Shown: positions 48,691 to 56,512 of the stretch, piece after piece
How positions within the stretch are numbered: position 1 is the first letter of the stretch
Layout: every line of letters begins with the position of its first letter
Assembly (NCBI RefSeq): GCF_015056685.1
Contig: NZ_SVFW01000004.1
Span: forward strand, 62,001 to 126,000
Direction: 5' to 3'
Source: Butyrivibrio sp.
Lineage (GTDB): Bacteria; Bacillota; Clostridia; Lachnospirales; Lachnospiraceae
Length of the DNA: 64,000 bases
The notes under the pieces: generated by a model
The model's input: the letters and a program-made list of their open reading frames with translations, nothing else
The model's database searches: none
What the model was told of the DNA's origin: nothing
Made by a program: the position numbers and the translations under genes

Positions 48691-49567
48691 ACCCAACTAC
48701 CTCCGTCTCACTGATAAATATCTCCTCTAATGATAGAGCGAGCACCTCAAAGAATACCGGATTGCCGCGTTTGAATGCCGCTTCAATCTCTTCTCTTTCA
48801 CCTCTCATGGTTATGGTGTGAAGTCTTCCTCTCTTTTCATGAAGAAGTATATCTATTCCTTCAAGAGCATTTTTCTCATCCTCATCAGAAGCAAATACAC
48901 ACTGAACTTTCTGCATATTAAGCTTCATATCGCTGATATCCTCGGATAGTATCACTCCTCCCTTGTGAAGAAGTCCTACGTGATCACAAATATCCTCAAG
49001 CTCCCTTAAGTTATGAGATGCAATCACCGGTGTAAGTCCCCTGTCTTCCATCTCTGCTGCGAACAGACTCTTAACTCCCTGCCTTACAACCGGGTCAAGT
49101 CCATCAAAGGTCTCATCACAGAGAAGATACTTGGTTCCGGCGCATATTCCAAGCAGTATTGAGATCTGCTTTTTCATTCCCTTTGAAAAAGTGCTTATTT
49201 TGCGCTTCGTATCCAGGCCAAAGCCATTACACATCTTATAAAACCTTAGTTTATCAAACTTCTCATAAATTCCCTCATAGTATTCCGCCATATCCTCAGG
49301 GCTACTGTTAGGCAAAAAATACTGATCATCAGATATGTAAAAAATATCTTTCTTTACATCCGGGTTGTCATATACAGGTCTGTTATCTACACATACTATG
49401 CCAAGATCAGGCTGTATGACTCCTGCGATTATTCTAAGTATCGTACTTTTACCTGCCCCATTAGTTCCTACAAGCCCGAACACTTCGCCATCCATTATGC
49501 TCAGTGAAACACGATTGACAGCTTTGATGTCGTCATAGGATTTATCCAGGTCTAGTAACTCAATCAT
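48662..49567 (-). CDS. ABC transporter ATP-binding protein (ABC-2 exporter type)
   Basis: 301 aa. Walker A GTNGAGKST (about 34-42), signature FSKGMKKQ, Walker B YLLCDETFDGLDP, and the H-loop ASHNLRELE. The signature reads FSKGM instead of LSGGQ, as in many YtrB/BcrA-type export ATPases. It starts by overlapping the GntR gene stop as ATGA. The C-terminal 80 residues are the usual regulatory extension. Its partner is the ABC-2 membrane protein next downstream, not the CUT1 permeases. Confidence 0.92.
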   Translation of the reverse strand: MIELLDLDKSYDDIKAVNRVSLSIMDGEVFGLVGTNGAGKSTILRIIAGVIQPDLGIVCVDNRPVYDNPDVKKDIFYISDDQYFLPNSSPEDMAEYYEGIYEKFDKLRFYKMCNGFGLDTKRKISTFSKGMKKQISILLGICAGTKYLLCDETFDGLDPVVRQGVKSLFAAEMEDRGLTPVIASHNLRELEDICDHVGLLHKGGVILSEDISDMKLNMQKVQCVFASDEDEKNALEGIDILLHEKRGRLHTITMRGEREEIEAAFKRGNPVFFEVLALSLEEIFISETEVVGYDIRKFILQ

Positions 49568-49956
49568 GTTAATTCTCCTCCGCTTTGCATATTCTCCCCA
49601 AGCCTTAGCTTTATTTCCTTTACAAGTTCCTCTAGTGGTATTCCGATTTCTTTAGCTTCTACAAACAGATCAACAACCGCTTTTATAAGCTCTTCTTTTT
49701 TATTGTCTTTGAGTAGCCCTGTACTGTCTTTTACAAAATTGCCTCTTCCCTTGACAGTATAGATAAATCCCTGTCTCTCAAGTTCGGCGTAGGCCTTTTG
49801 TACAGTGTTAGGGTTTGTAGAAAGCTCCATAGACAGACTTCTGACAGATGGCATCTGATCATCCGGTTGCAATATCCCTTTAAAGATCTGCATCTTGAAA
49901 TTCTCAACTATCTGCTCATAGATTGGTCTGCTATCTTGATAATCAATAAGCTTCAT
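49564..49956 (-). CDS. GntR-family regulator, YtrA subfamily
   Basis: 130 aa from ATG 49956; GTG three codons earlier is an alternative. The winged HTH is at about 10-75 (RPIYEQIVENFKMQIFKG, MPSVRSLSMELSTNPNTVQKAYAELERQGFIYTVKGRGNFV). The C-terminal region of about 50 residues is too short for a large effector domain, the YtrA pattern. It heads the operon of ABC-2 and CUT1 genes, as YtrA does in Bacillus. Its operator is probably the repeat at 50003-50029, implying autoregulation. YtrA-like repressors respond to cell-envelope stress in Bacillus; here this is inference. Confidence 0.9.
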   Translation of the reverse strand: MKLIDYQDSRPIYEQIVENFKMQIFKGILQPDDQMPSVRSLSMELSTNPNTVQKAYAELERQGFIYTVKGRGNFVKDSTGLLKDNKKEELIKAVVDLFVEAKEIGIPLEELVKEIKLRLGENMQSGGELT

Positions 49957-50002
49957 TTTCTTCACCCATTGTTTAACAATATAGTTTTAGTTACAAAAAA
50001 AT

Positions 50003-50029
50003 AAGTGTACTATGTTTACTAGTACACTT
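50003..50029. promoter_or_regulatory. YtrA-type operator, 10-bp perfect inverted repeat
   Basis: AAGTGTACTA (50003-50012) and TAGTACACTT (50020-50029). It contains AGTGTA-N13-TACACT, the arrangement known for Bacillus YtrA. It sits directly downstream of the -10 box of the GntR operon promoter. Confidence 0.8.
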
Positions 50030-50031
50030 GT

Positions 50032-50060
50032 ATTCTATAACTATATATATGTAATTGCAA
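50032..50060 (-). promoter_or_regulatory. Promoter of the GntR-ABC operon
   Basis: Minus-strand TTGCAA (50055-50060), 17-bp spacer, TAGAAT (50032-50037). The -35 overlaps the tail end of the GIY-YIG gene region. Confidence 0.65.
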
Positions 50061-50063
50061 CAC

Positions 50064-50306
50064 TTATTTATTTGCCATTTTTTCTTTTTGAGAGTGCGTA
50101 AGGCGCTTTAAATGCCACTCTCTGCTCATGGCCTCTTCTTTAGTCTTGAAGGTTTCATAATAAACCAAGACAACAGGTAAGCGAGCCCTTGTATATTTTG
50201 CCCCCTTACCTGAATTGTGAGTCTTTATTCTTTTTTCCAGATCATTGGTGTATCCGCAGTAAAAAGATCCATCTGCACACCTGACCATATATGAGTAATA
50301 TTCCAT
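50064..50306 (-). CDS. GIY-YIG nuclease-superfamily protein, UPF0213-like
   Basis: 80 aa, one GIY-YIG domain: YYSYMVRCADGSFYCGYTNDLEKRIKTHNSGKGAKYTRAR. The YYSYMV and YCGYT elements correspond to GIY and YIG, with the conserved Arg in the following helix. Stand-alone proteins of this size (YhbQ/YazA type) are common; function is poorly understood, possibly in DNA repair. It starts directly after the stop of the small double-glycine protein and is probably cotranscribed with it. Confidence 0.9.
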   Translation of the reverse strand: MEYYSYMVRCADGSFYCGYTNDLEKRIKTHNSGKGAKYTRARLPVVLVYYETFKTKEEAMSREWHLKRLTHSQKEKMANK

Positions 50307-50543
50307 TTATGCTTTCATTGTTGCAAGAAATGTTGACGCGTCCGGTGAATATCCTGCAAGCTCCCATTCATCATAAAGTTCAGCCATCTTCATGCCGGAG
50401 AACCCCTTGGAATCCATCTTTAACATTGTCCAGGCATCATCAAATTCTTTTCTTCTGGCTCTGAACTCTGCCGAGCTCTTACCTGCACCGCCATTCACTT
50501 CTGTAAGGTTTTCATCATTTATCATATTCTTTTTATCAGCCAT
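50307..50543 (-). CDS. Small protein with a double-glycine leader-like N-terminus
   Basis: 78 aa, AGGAGGAA before the ATG. The start (residues 1-22) reads as a bacteriocin-type leader: NMINDENLTEVNGGAG, with the L-x-x-V-x-GG motif just before the possible cut after Gly20. The remaining region of about 58 residues is helical, charged and has no Cys, ending in PDASTFLATMKA. No modifying enzyme or dedicated exporter lies next to it; the C39 exporter of the RiPP cluster is 23 kb away. It could be a small secreted peptide or a non-secreted protein that resembles a leader. Function not known. Confidence 0.6.
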   Translation of the reverse strand: MADKKNMINDENLTEVNGGAGKSSAEFRARRKEFDDAWTMLKMDSKGFSGMKMAELYDEWELAGYSPDASTFLATMKA

Positions 50544-50616
50544 TATAGGTTCCTCCTCACATGTATTGTTCTAATTTATTATACACTTATTTATACGAGC
50601 GAAAAAATAAAATGGC

Positions 50617-50650
50617 AAAAAAAATACTGCCCAAAACGGCAGTATTTTTA
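50617..50650 (-). terminator. Terminator of the APC permease gene
   Basis: 11-bp perfect arms AAAATACTGCC (50621-50631) and GGCAGTATTTT (50638-50648), followed in the minus direction by a run of eight T. Confidence 0.88.
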
Positions 50651-50664
50651 ATAGAACAAATATT

Positions 50665-52089
50665 TTATGCATTATCCTTTTCTCTTTTAGCAATCATAGG
50701 AAGGATAACGCCAAGAGCAGTAAGAACAAGTGGTGTAATTACGTTAAGTGCAAATGTAAACGGATCTGCATCATACATTCCAAGAATACAGCTTGCTGCT
50801 GTTACTCCAAAGCACCATATTCCAAAGAAAAGAGCCACACCCTGATTCTTGACGAATCTATATTCAGGCTTGAATTTATCTCCAGCCTTTCTAAGAGCGA
50901 TATATGCCCAGAATACCCAAAGGTAACGAAGTGGCATGCACACTGAGTTAAGCTTTGTGAGCTGCTTAAGAACTACAGCTGCACCAGGAACAAATGACTG
51001 AATAAGGATAATTGCTCCTGATAATAAAGCTACAAGCTTAATACCATTTACATAAGCACCGGCATCATTCTTCTTAAGAAGTTTAGAAGGAATAAACTCT
51101 CTTGCGTCCTCATTGTCAAGAAGCATACGAAGAGGTGCATCAATACTGATAACAAGAGTTGAAAGCTGACCTATTGCATTACAAATAGCATAAATGATAA
51201 GAAGTGTATCACCAATGTGGTAGTAATTACCAAGTTTCTGGAATGCCCAGTAGCTTCCGTTTGAATTATATGCGTTAAAGCTGTCTGCGCTTGCGTTGAT
51301 CTCTGCAGGATCAAACATCATACCCATTGCTACAGTTCCAAGCATTGCACAAACAACAACCATTCCTGCAAGAGTTATCATTGCTCTTGGGAAGCCCTTA
51401 CTTGGGTTATCAATCTTATTAACATAAGGAGAGATCTTCTCACAACCACCTACAGCAAATACAAGTATTGAAAGTGATGTAAAATACTTGACATTAAACT
51501 GAGGAATAAGACTCTTAATGCTAAGGTCAAGTGATACAAAACCGCCCTGTGGATTGATTGCAGGTGCAGCAAACATCATTATGATGTAAAGAATAGACAT
51601 TACAAACATACTTGTTCCTGCAAGAGTTGCAAGCTTTTTAAGAGGGTTAAGTCCTCTTGAAGCAACATAGCAGAAAATCAAGAGAATAGCCAATGTAACA
51701 AGCTGAACAGCAAATGTTGGGAATGAATCATATTTTTCACCATTTCTGTAAACAGCCCAGCTAAGCGCCTTAAGTCCACCTGAAGACTTAGAAGCAATAT
51801 AAGTAATATGGCAAGCCCAATAAGTCCAGCCTGCATAGTAAGCAACCTTAGGGCCTGTTGTGCTAAGTACCCATGAGCTTACGCCACCGCCTGATGTTTT
51901 GAAGGCAGAACCAAGCTCACCTACCATAAGTGCATATGGCACAAAGTAAAGTGCAAACATAAGCAACCAACTGAACATTACCTGTGTGCCGTTAAAATAA
52001 AGAAAACCATTTAATACATTTCCAAACCCCCATACGGTTGAAAATGCCATGAACGCTAACGTGGTCCATTTCATACGTTTTGAATCCAT
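50665..52089 (-). CDS. Amino-acid permease, APC superfamily
   Basis: 474 aa with about 12 hydrophobic spans. Family features are the N-terminal VWGFGNVLNGFLYFNG in span 1 and FAVGGCEKISPYVNKIDNPSKGFPRA, the loop after span 6 typical of glutamate/GABA-type antiporters. It is a single-gene transcription unit with GGAGG before the ATG and its own terminator. The substrate cannot be told; glutamate, GABA or another amino acid are candidates. Confidence 0.85.
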   Translation of the reverse strand: MDSKRMKWTTLAFMAFSTVWGFGNVLNGFLYFNGTQVMFSWLLMFALYFVPYALMVGELGSAFKTSGGGVSSWVLSTTGPKVAYYAGWTYWACHITYIASKSSGGLKALSWAVYRNGEKYDSFPTFAVQLVTLAILLIFCYVASRGLNPLKKLATLAGTSMFVMSILYIIMMFAAPAINPQGGFVSLDLSIKSLIPQFNVKYFTSLSILVFAVGGCEKISPYVNKIDNPSKGFPRAMITLAGMVVVCAMLGTVAMGMMFDPAEINASADSFNAYNSNGSYWAFQKLGNYYHIGDTLLIIYAICNAIGQLSTLVISIDAPLRMLLDNEDAREFIPSKLLKKNDAGAYVNGIKLVALLSGAIILIQSFVPGAAVVLKQLTKLNSVCMPLRYLWVFWAYIALRKAGDKFKPEYRFVKNQGVALFFGIWCFGVTAASCILGMYDADPFTFALNVITPLVLTALGVILPMIAKREKDNA

Positions 52090-52284
52090 TTTGAAAAACC
52101 TCCATAATATCTTTACAGCAAGGTTTATATTTTACTACATTAAATTCCAAAAGTCACTAATAAATTTTTACGAAAATTTAATAAATAGAAAAAAGCAAAA
52201 GACAACAACATGTTTTTCAATTATAATGTAAAAGATTGCGCTTAGATAACAATAGGTAAAAGTTTATTATAGAGAGGATATTTT

Positions 52285-53844
52285 ATGAGTATTTTAAATG
52301 TTGAACATCTTACCCACGGCTTTGGCGACAGAGCGATCTTTGATGATGTTTCTTTCAGACTTCTCAAAGGAGAACACATCGGTCTTGTTGGCGCCAACGG
52401 CGAGGGAAAGTCAACTTTCATGAACATAATAATTGGTAAGCTCATGCCGGATGCAGGCACAATTGAATGGGCAAAAAATGTTAAAGTCGGCTATCTCGAT
52501 CAGCACGCTGTCCTTAAGGAAGGCATGACCATAAGGGATGTCCTTGCTTCTGCCTACGAGCCTTTATACGACATGGAAAAAAGAATGAACGAGATCTGTG
52601 ACGCCATGGGGGACGCAGATGAGAAAAAGCTTGAAGAATATATGGAAGAGCTTGGCACAATCCAGGATCTTTTGACCAATCACGACTTCTATCTCATCGA
52701 TTCTAAGATTGAAGAGGTTTCAAGAGCTCTCGGATTTCTTGAGCTTGGTCTGGACAGAGATGTTACAGAGCTTTCAGGTGGTCAGCGTACAAAGATCCTT
52801 TTGGGAAAACTTCTTTTGGAAAAGCCTGATATTCTGCTTTTAGACGAGCCCACTAACTACCTTGATGCCGAGCATATCGTATGGCTCACAAGATACCTTC
52901 AGGAATACGAGAATGCCTTTATTCTCATATCTCATGATGTTCCATTCCTCAACAACGTTGTCAACATCATCTATCACATGGATGGTCAGACACACAGTCT
53001 CGACAGATATGTAGGTGATTACGACAAGTTCATGGAAGTCTATGAAGCTAAAAAAGCTCAAAGAGAGGCAGCCTACAACCGTCAGCAGCAGGAAATCGCA
53101 GAGCTCAAGGATTTTGTTGCCAGAAACAAAGCCCGCGTAGCCACAAGAAATATGGCCATGGCCCGTCAAAAGAAACTTGATAACATGGACATCATAGAGA
53201 AAATTCAGGAAAAACCAAAGCCAGAGTTCTTCTTTAAAACCGCAAAGACGCCAAGCAAGTTCCTGTTTGAACTAAATGATCTTGTAATCGGCTACGATAC
53301 ACCTCTTTCAAAGCCTTTAACTCTTGCTATTGAGAGAAATACATTTGTAGTACTTACAGGCGCAAACGGAATCGGAAAAAGTACTCTCCTAAAGAGCATC
53401 CTTGGCATCATTCCTCCAATTTCAGGAAAGGTTACAAGAGGCGAAAATGTTGCTATAGGATATTTCGAACAGGAAATGTCTCCCAACATCGAAACAACCT
53501 GTATGGAAGAAATATGGAACGAATTCCCCGGCTTTTCACAGTATGAAGTCCGCTCCGCTCTTGCAAAATGCGGTCTTACCACCAAGCATATCGAAAGTAA
53601 GTGCAAAGTCCTTTCCGGTGGTGAGCAGGCCAAGGTTCGCCTCTGCAAGCTTATGAACAGAGAATCTAATCTTCTAGTTCTGGACGAGCCCACTAACCAT
53701 CTTGACGTAGATGCAAAGGATGAGCTCCACAGAGCACTAAAAGAATATAAAGGCACAGTTCTTATGGTCTGCCACGAGCCTGACTTCTATTCAGACCTTG
53801 CTACCGAAGTAATTGACTGCTCCAAATGGACTACAAGAGTCTGA
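52285..53844 (+). CDS. ABC-F family ATPase (ribosome-associated)
   Basis: 519 aa. Two ATPase domains without membrane spans: Walker A GANGEGKST (about 36-44) and GANGIGKST (about 357-365), signatures LSGGQRTK and LSGGEQAKV, and two DEPTN Walker B motifs. The helical linker between them (about 230-300) contains KKAQREAAYNRQQQEIAELKDFVARNKAR. ABC-F proteins act at the ribosome exit site; housekeeping translation and antibiotic-protection members look alike. This one has the compact YkpA/YbiT-like architecture, so a housekeeping role is more likely. Starts 6-9 bp after GAGAGGA. Confidence 0.92.
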   Translation: MSILNVEHLTHGFGDRAIFDDVSFRLLKGEHIGLVGANGEGKSTFMNIIIGKLMPDAGTIEWAKNVKVGYLDQHAVLKEGMTIRDVLASAYEPLYDMEKRMNEICDAMGDADEKKLEEYMEELGTIQDLLTNHDFYLIDSKIEEVSRALGFLELGLDRDVTELSGGQRTKILLGKLLLEKPDILLLDEPTNYLDAEHIVWLTRYLQEYENAFILISHDVPFLNNVVNIIYHMDGQTHSLDRYVGDYDKFMEVYEAKKAQREAAYNRQQQEIAELKDFVARNKARVATRNMAMARQKKLDNMDIIEKIQEKPKPEFFFKTAKTPSKFLFELNDLVIGYDTPLSKPLTLAIERNTFVVLTGANGIGKSTLLKSILGIIPPISGKVTRGENVAIGYFEQEMSPNIETTCMEEIWNEFPGFSQYEVRSALAKCGLTTKHIESKCKVLSGGEQAKVRLCKLMNRESNLLVLDEPTNHLDVDAKDELHRALKEYKGTVLMVCHEPDFYSDLATEVIDCSKWTTRV

Positions 53845-53855
53845 TATTATTACAT

Positions 53856-53886
53856 AAAAAAACGCCTCATAACGAGGCGTTTTTTA
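53856..53886. terminator. Bidirectional terminator between ABC-F and uxaB
   Basis: AAAACGCCTC (53859-53868) pairs with GAGGCGTTTT (53874-53883) over a 5-nt loop and is flanked by A- and T-runs, so it serves both convergent genes. Confidence 0.85.
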
Positions 53887-53893
53887 TTATGTA

Positions 53894-55393
53894 TTAAAGG
53901 CAGCTAGCGTAGGCTTTTTCTGCACCTTCTGTGTGAATTTTGTGAAGGTCTGCAATAACAGCATCTGTAAGACCATCAATCTTGTTAAGGTCCTGATCCC
54001 ACATTTTCTCATTAGAAAGAACAGCCTTTACAAGGTCTTCTTCTGAATCATTTCTGTGATCATAGAAGAACTCAAGAGCCCATCTGTCATCACTTACTGT
54101 GTATGTATTGCCTGCTGGTCTCTTACATACAAGTCCTGCATCTGTAAGTTCCTGTATATCGTTTGAATAGAATGCGATGTATGCTGCAAGTGACATTGTA
54201 AGGCAAACAGGAAGCTTGCCATTCTTCTCAATGTACTGAAGGAATGATGGCATATTTCTAGCCTTCCACTTACTTGTTGAGTTAAGTGAAATAGACATAA
54301 GCTCATGGTTAACGAATGGATTGTTGAATCTATCCTTAACTGCAGCTGCAAACTGATTAAGATCATTCTCATCAAGATGGTCGACAAGTGTTGGGATAAC
54401 CTCTTCACTTAACATCTTGTTCATGAAACCTGCAATATTGTCATTGTGCATACAGTCACGAACGATATCAAATCCTGCAAGGTAAGCACCAAGAACAAAT
54501 CCCGTGTGAGCACCGTTCAGGATACGAACCTTTCTGTGCTTGTATGGCATAACATCAGGTACAACGTGAACATTTACTCCAGCCTTCTTAAATGGAAGTC
54601 TGTCCTCAAGTCCCTCTGGTCCTTCAATGATCCAAACACCGAAGATCTCACCTACATCAATAAGCTCATCATGATATCCGTTCTCTTCCTCAAGCTTTTC
54701 TACTTCCTTAGGATCACGGATTCTTCCTGGAACGATTCTGTCTACAAGTGTTGAGCAGAAAATATTGTCATTGTTTACCCAAGTCTTGAACTCTTCTCCA
54801 AGGTTCCACTGGTCAATGTACTGGTTAACGCACTTTAAGAGCTCTTTGCCATTGTTGTCGATAAGCTCGCATGAAAGAACAACTACGCCCTTCTTACCAG
54901 CCTTAAATCTTGTGTAAAGAACCTGTGTAAGCTTTCCAGGGAAGCTGTTTGCAGGAACATCCTCAAATTTGCATGAAGGATCATATGCAATACCTGCTTC
55001 TGTTGTGTTAGATGCAATGATGTCAAGGTCATCACTTGCTGCGATTTCCATCATTCTGTCAAAATCAGCCTTTTCATATGGGTTAAGGCATGAATCTACA
55101 GCTGAGATAACTCTCTTTGCGTCTACCTTCTGTCCGTTCTCGCTTCCACGAAGGTAAAGTGTATAAAGACCTTCCTGCTTGTTGACAAGCTCTGTAAGTC
55201 CCTGTGCAATTGGCTGTACAAGAGCTACCTTGCCGTTAAAGCCAGCCTTTTCATTGCTGATGTCAAAGAAATAATCAACGAATGCTCTGAGGAAGTTTCC
55301 TTCACCGAACTGGAGCACCTTTACAGGCGCATCCTTAAGAACGTAACCTGTGTAGCCCGATTTTTCAAGTACATCATAGTTTAATAATTCCAT
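53894..55393 (-). CDS. uxaB: Tagaturonate reductase
   Basis: 499 aa. It reduces D-tagaturonate to D-altronate with NADH. The N-terminal Rossmann segment VLQFGEGNFLRAFVDYFFD and the substrate-site region RILNGAHTGFVLGAYLAGFDIVRDCM are typical of UxaB in the mannitol dehydrogenase family. KARNMPSFLQY and LAAYIAFYSND fit the family C-terminal half. The GGAGGATATGGGTA site precedes ATG 55393. It is cut off from uxaA and uxaC by 35 kb, but its promoter carries two of the same operator palindromes, so it completes the galacturonate pathway. Confidence 0.93.
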   Translation of the reverse strand: MELLNYDVLEKSGYTGYVLKDAPVKVLQFGEGNFLRAFVDYFFDISNEKAGFNGKVALVQPIAQGLTELVNKQEGLYTLYLRGSENGQKVDAKRVISAVDSCLNPYEKADFDRMMEIAASDDLDIIASNTTEAGIAYDPSCKFEDVPANSFPGKLTQVLYTRFKAGKKGVVVLSCELIDNNGKELLKCVNQYIDQWNLGEEFKTWVNNDNIFCSTLVDRIVPGRIRDPKEVEKLEEENGYHDELIDVGEIFGVWIIEGPEGLEDRLPFKKAGVNVHVVPDVMPYKHRKVRILNGAHTGFVLGAYLAGFDIVRDCMHNDNIAGFMNKMLSEEVIPTLVDHLDENDLNQFAAAVKDRFNNPFVNHELMSISLNSTSKWKARNMPSFLQYIEKNGKLPVCLTMSLAAYIAFYSNDIQELTDAGLVCKRPAGNTYTVSDDRWALEFFYDHRNDSEEDLVKAVLSNEKMWDQDLNKIDGLTDAVIADLHKIHTEGAEKAYASCL

Positions 55394-55412
55394 TACCCAT
55401 ATCCTCCTAAAA

Positions 55413-55426
55413 TGTAAGCTCTTACA
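55413..55426. promoter_or_regulatory. Hexuronate-type operator, proximal site of uxaB
   Basis: TGTAAGCTCTTACA, a perfect palindrome except the central step, lies between the uxaB -10 box and the ribosome site, as at uxaC. Confidence 0.75.
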
Positions 55427-55457
55427 TTTGTTCTCAAAATGAATTTTTACACCTATT

Positions 55458-55487
55458 GTTATACCACAGGAATGTAAGCGTTTACAA
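55458..55487 (-). promoter_or_regulatory. Promoter of uxaB
   Basis: Minus-strand TTGTAA (55482-55487), 18-bp spacer, TATAAC (55458-55463). The -35 overlaps the distal operator. Confidence 0.6.
55473..55486. promoter_or_regulatory. Hexuronate-type operator, distal site of uxaB
   Basis: TGTAAGCGTTTACA overlaps the -35 element. Its centre is 60 bp from the proximal site, close to six helical turns, which would suit looping. It fits the CcpA cre pattern too. Confidence 0.75.
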
Positions 55488-55584
55488 TACCCTTTTTTTC
55501 TTTTTATAATTATTTTTGAAATATAGATAGTACATAAATTGTGATATCATTAAAAGGTATAATAATCACATGAGGGGAACAAAA

Positions 55585-56388
55585 ATGGCAGAAATTAGCA
55601 AGGTTATAACATCTGATTTTTCAATGAACTATTTCAAATTCGGCACCGGAAAAAACACATTGGTTATAATTCCGGGCCTTAGTATTCAAAGCGTAATGGG
55701 AGCAGCAAATGCAGTTGAAGCCGAATATTCTTCAAGAATAAAAGACAACTTCACTATTTATGTATTCGACAGACGAGAAGCCATTCCTGAAAACTATTCT
55801 ATCCACGAGATGGCCTATGACACGATAAAAGCAATCAAAGAGCTGGGGTTAAAAGACATTTCTCTGTTCGGTGCTTCTCAAGGTGGAATGATCGCGATGG
55901 TCATGGCCATTGAATGTCCCGATCTTATAAAGAAGCTTGTCCTAGGCTCGACTTCTTCTCATGTTAAGCCAGAACAGGCCAAAGTAATTGAAAAATGGAT
56001 ATCTCTGGCCGAAAAAGGCGATGTTCACGCTCTATATCAGAGTTTCGCAAAAGAAATATATCCTGAAAGAATTTACGATGAATATAAAGACCTTTTTTCT
56101 GACATGAGTAATGCAGTAACTACAGCAGAGCTAAATAGATTTATAATACTTGCAAAATCAATCCTGGGCTTTGATATTTCTGATGATTTAAAAAAGATAC
56201 AGTGCCCCACTTTAGCAATCGGCTCTTATGAAGATGCGGTACTTGATTCCGATGCGACAATGGAAATCGCCGAGAATCTGGACTACAGACAGGATTTCAG
56301 ACTTTATATGTACATCGGTTATGGACATGCTGCCTATGACACAGCTCCTGATTACAGAGACAGAATGTATAAATTCCTTATGAATTAA
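55585..56388 (+). CDS. Alpha/beta-hydrolase fold protein
   Basis: 267 aa from ATG 55585, 9 bp after GAGGGGA; an ATG five codons upstream is alternative. Alpha/beta-hydrolase landmarks: oxyanion strand TLVIIPGLS (about 28-36), nucleophile elbow FGASQGGM (Ser near 101), acid Asp in SYEDAVLD and His in GYGHAAYD near the C-terminus. No signal peptide. Substrate unknown; esterase, lipase or peptidase activity fit equally. It is a single-gene unit with its own terminator. Confidence 0.85.
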   Translation: MAEISKVITSDFSMNYFKFGTGKNTLVIIPGLSIQSVMGAANAVEAEYSSRIKDNFTIYVFDRREAIPENYSIHEMAYDTIKAIKELGLKDISLFGASQGGMIAMVMAIECPDLIKKLVLGSTSSHVKPEQAKVIEKWISLAEKGDVHALYQSFAKEIYPERIYDEYKDLFSDMSNAVTTAELNRFIILAKSILGFDISDDLKKIQCPTLAIGSYEDAVLDSDATMEIAENLDYRQDFRLYMYIGYGHAAYDTAPDYRDRMYKFLMN

Positions 56389-56439
56389 AACAAAAATCTG
56401 TATATTGTTTGTATGGCAAAAAAAATTAGTGTAAAATCT

Positions 56440-56482
56440 TATCCAAGGCTTATCTGTAGAAAGAAAGTCTTGGATATTTTTT
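56440..56482 (+). terminator. Terminator of the alpha/beta-hydrolase gene
   Basis: TATCCAAG-G-CTT pairs with AAG-T-CTTGGATA (one mismatch) and leads into TTTTTT. Confidence 0.8.
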
Positions 56483-56512
56483 AGCAAAATATATTAGCGA
56501 GGTTTTACCAAA

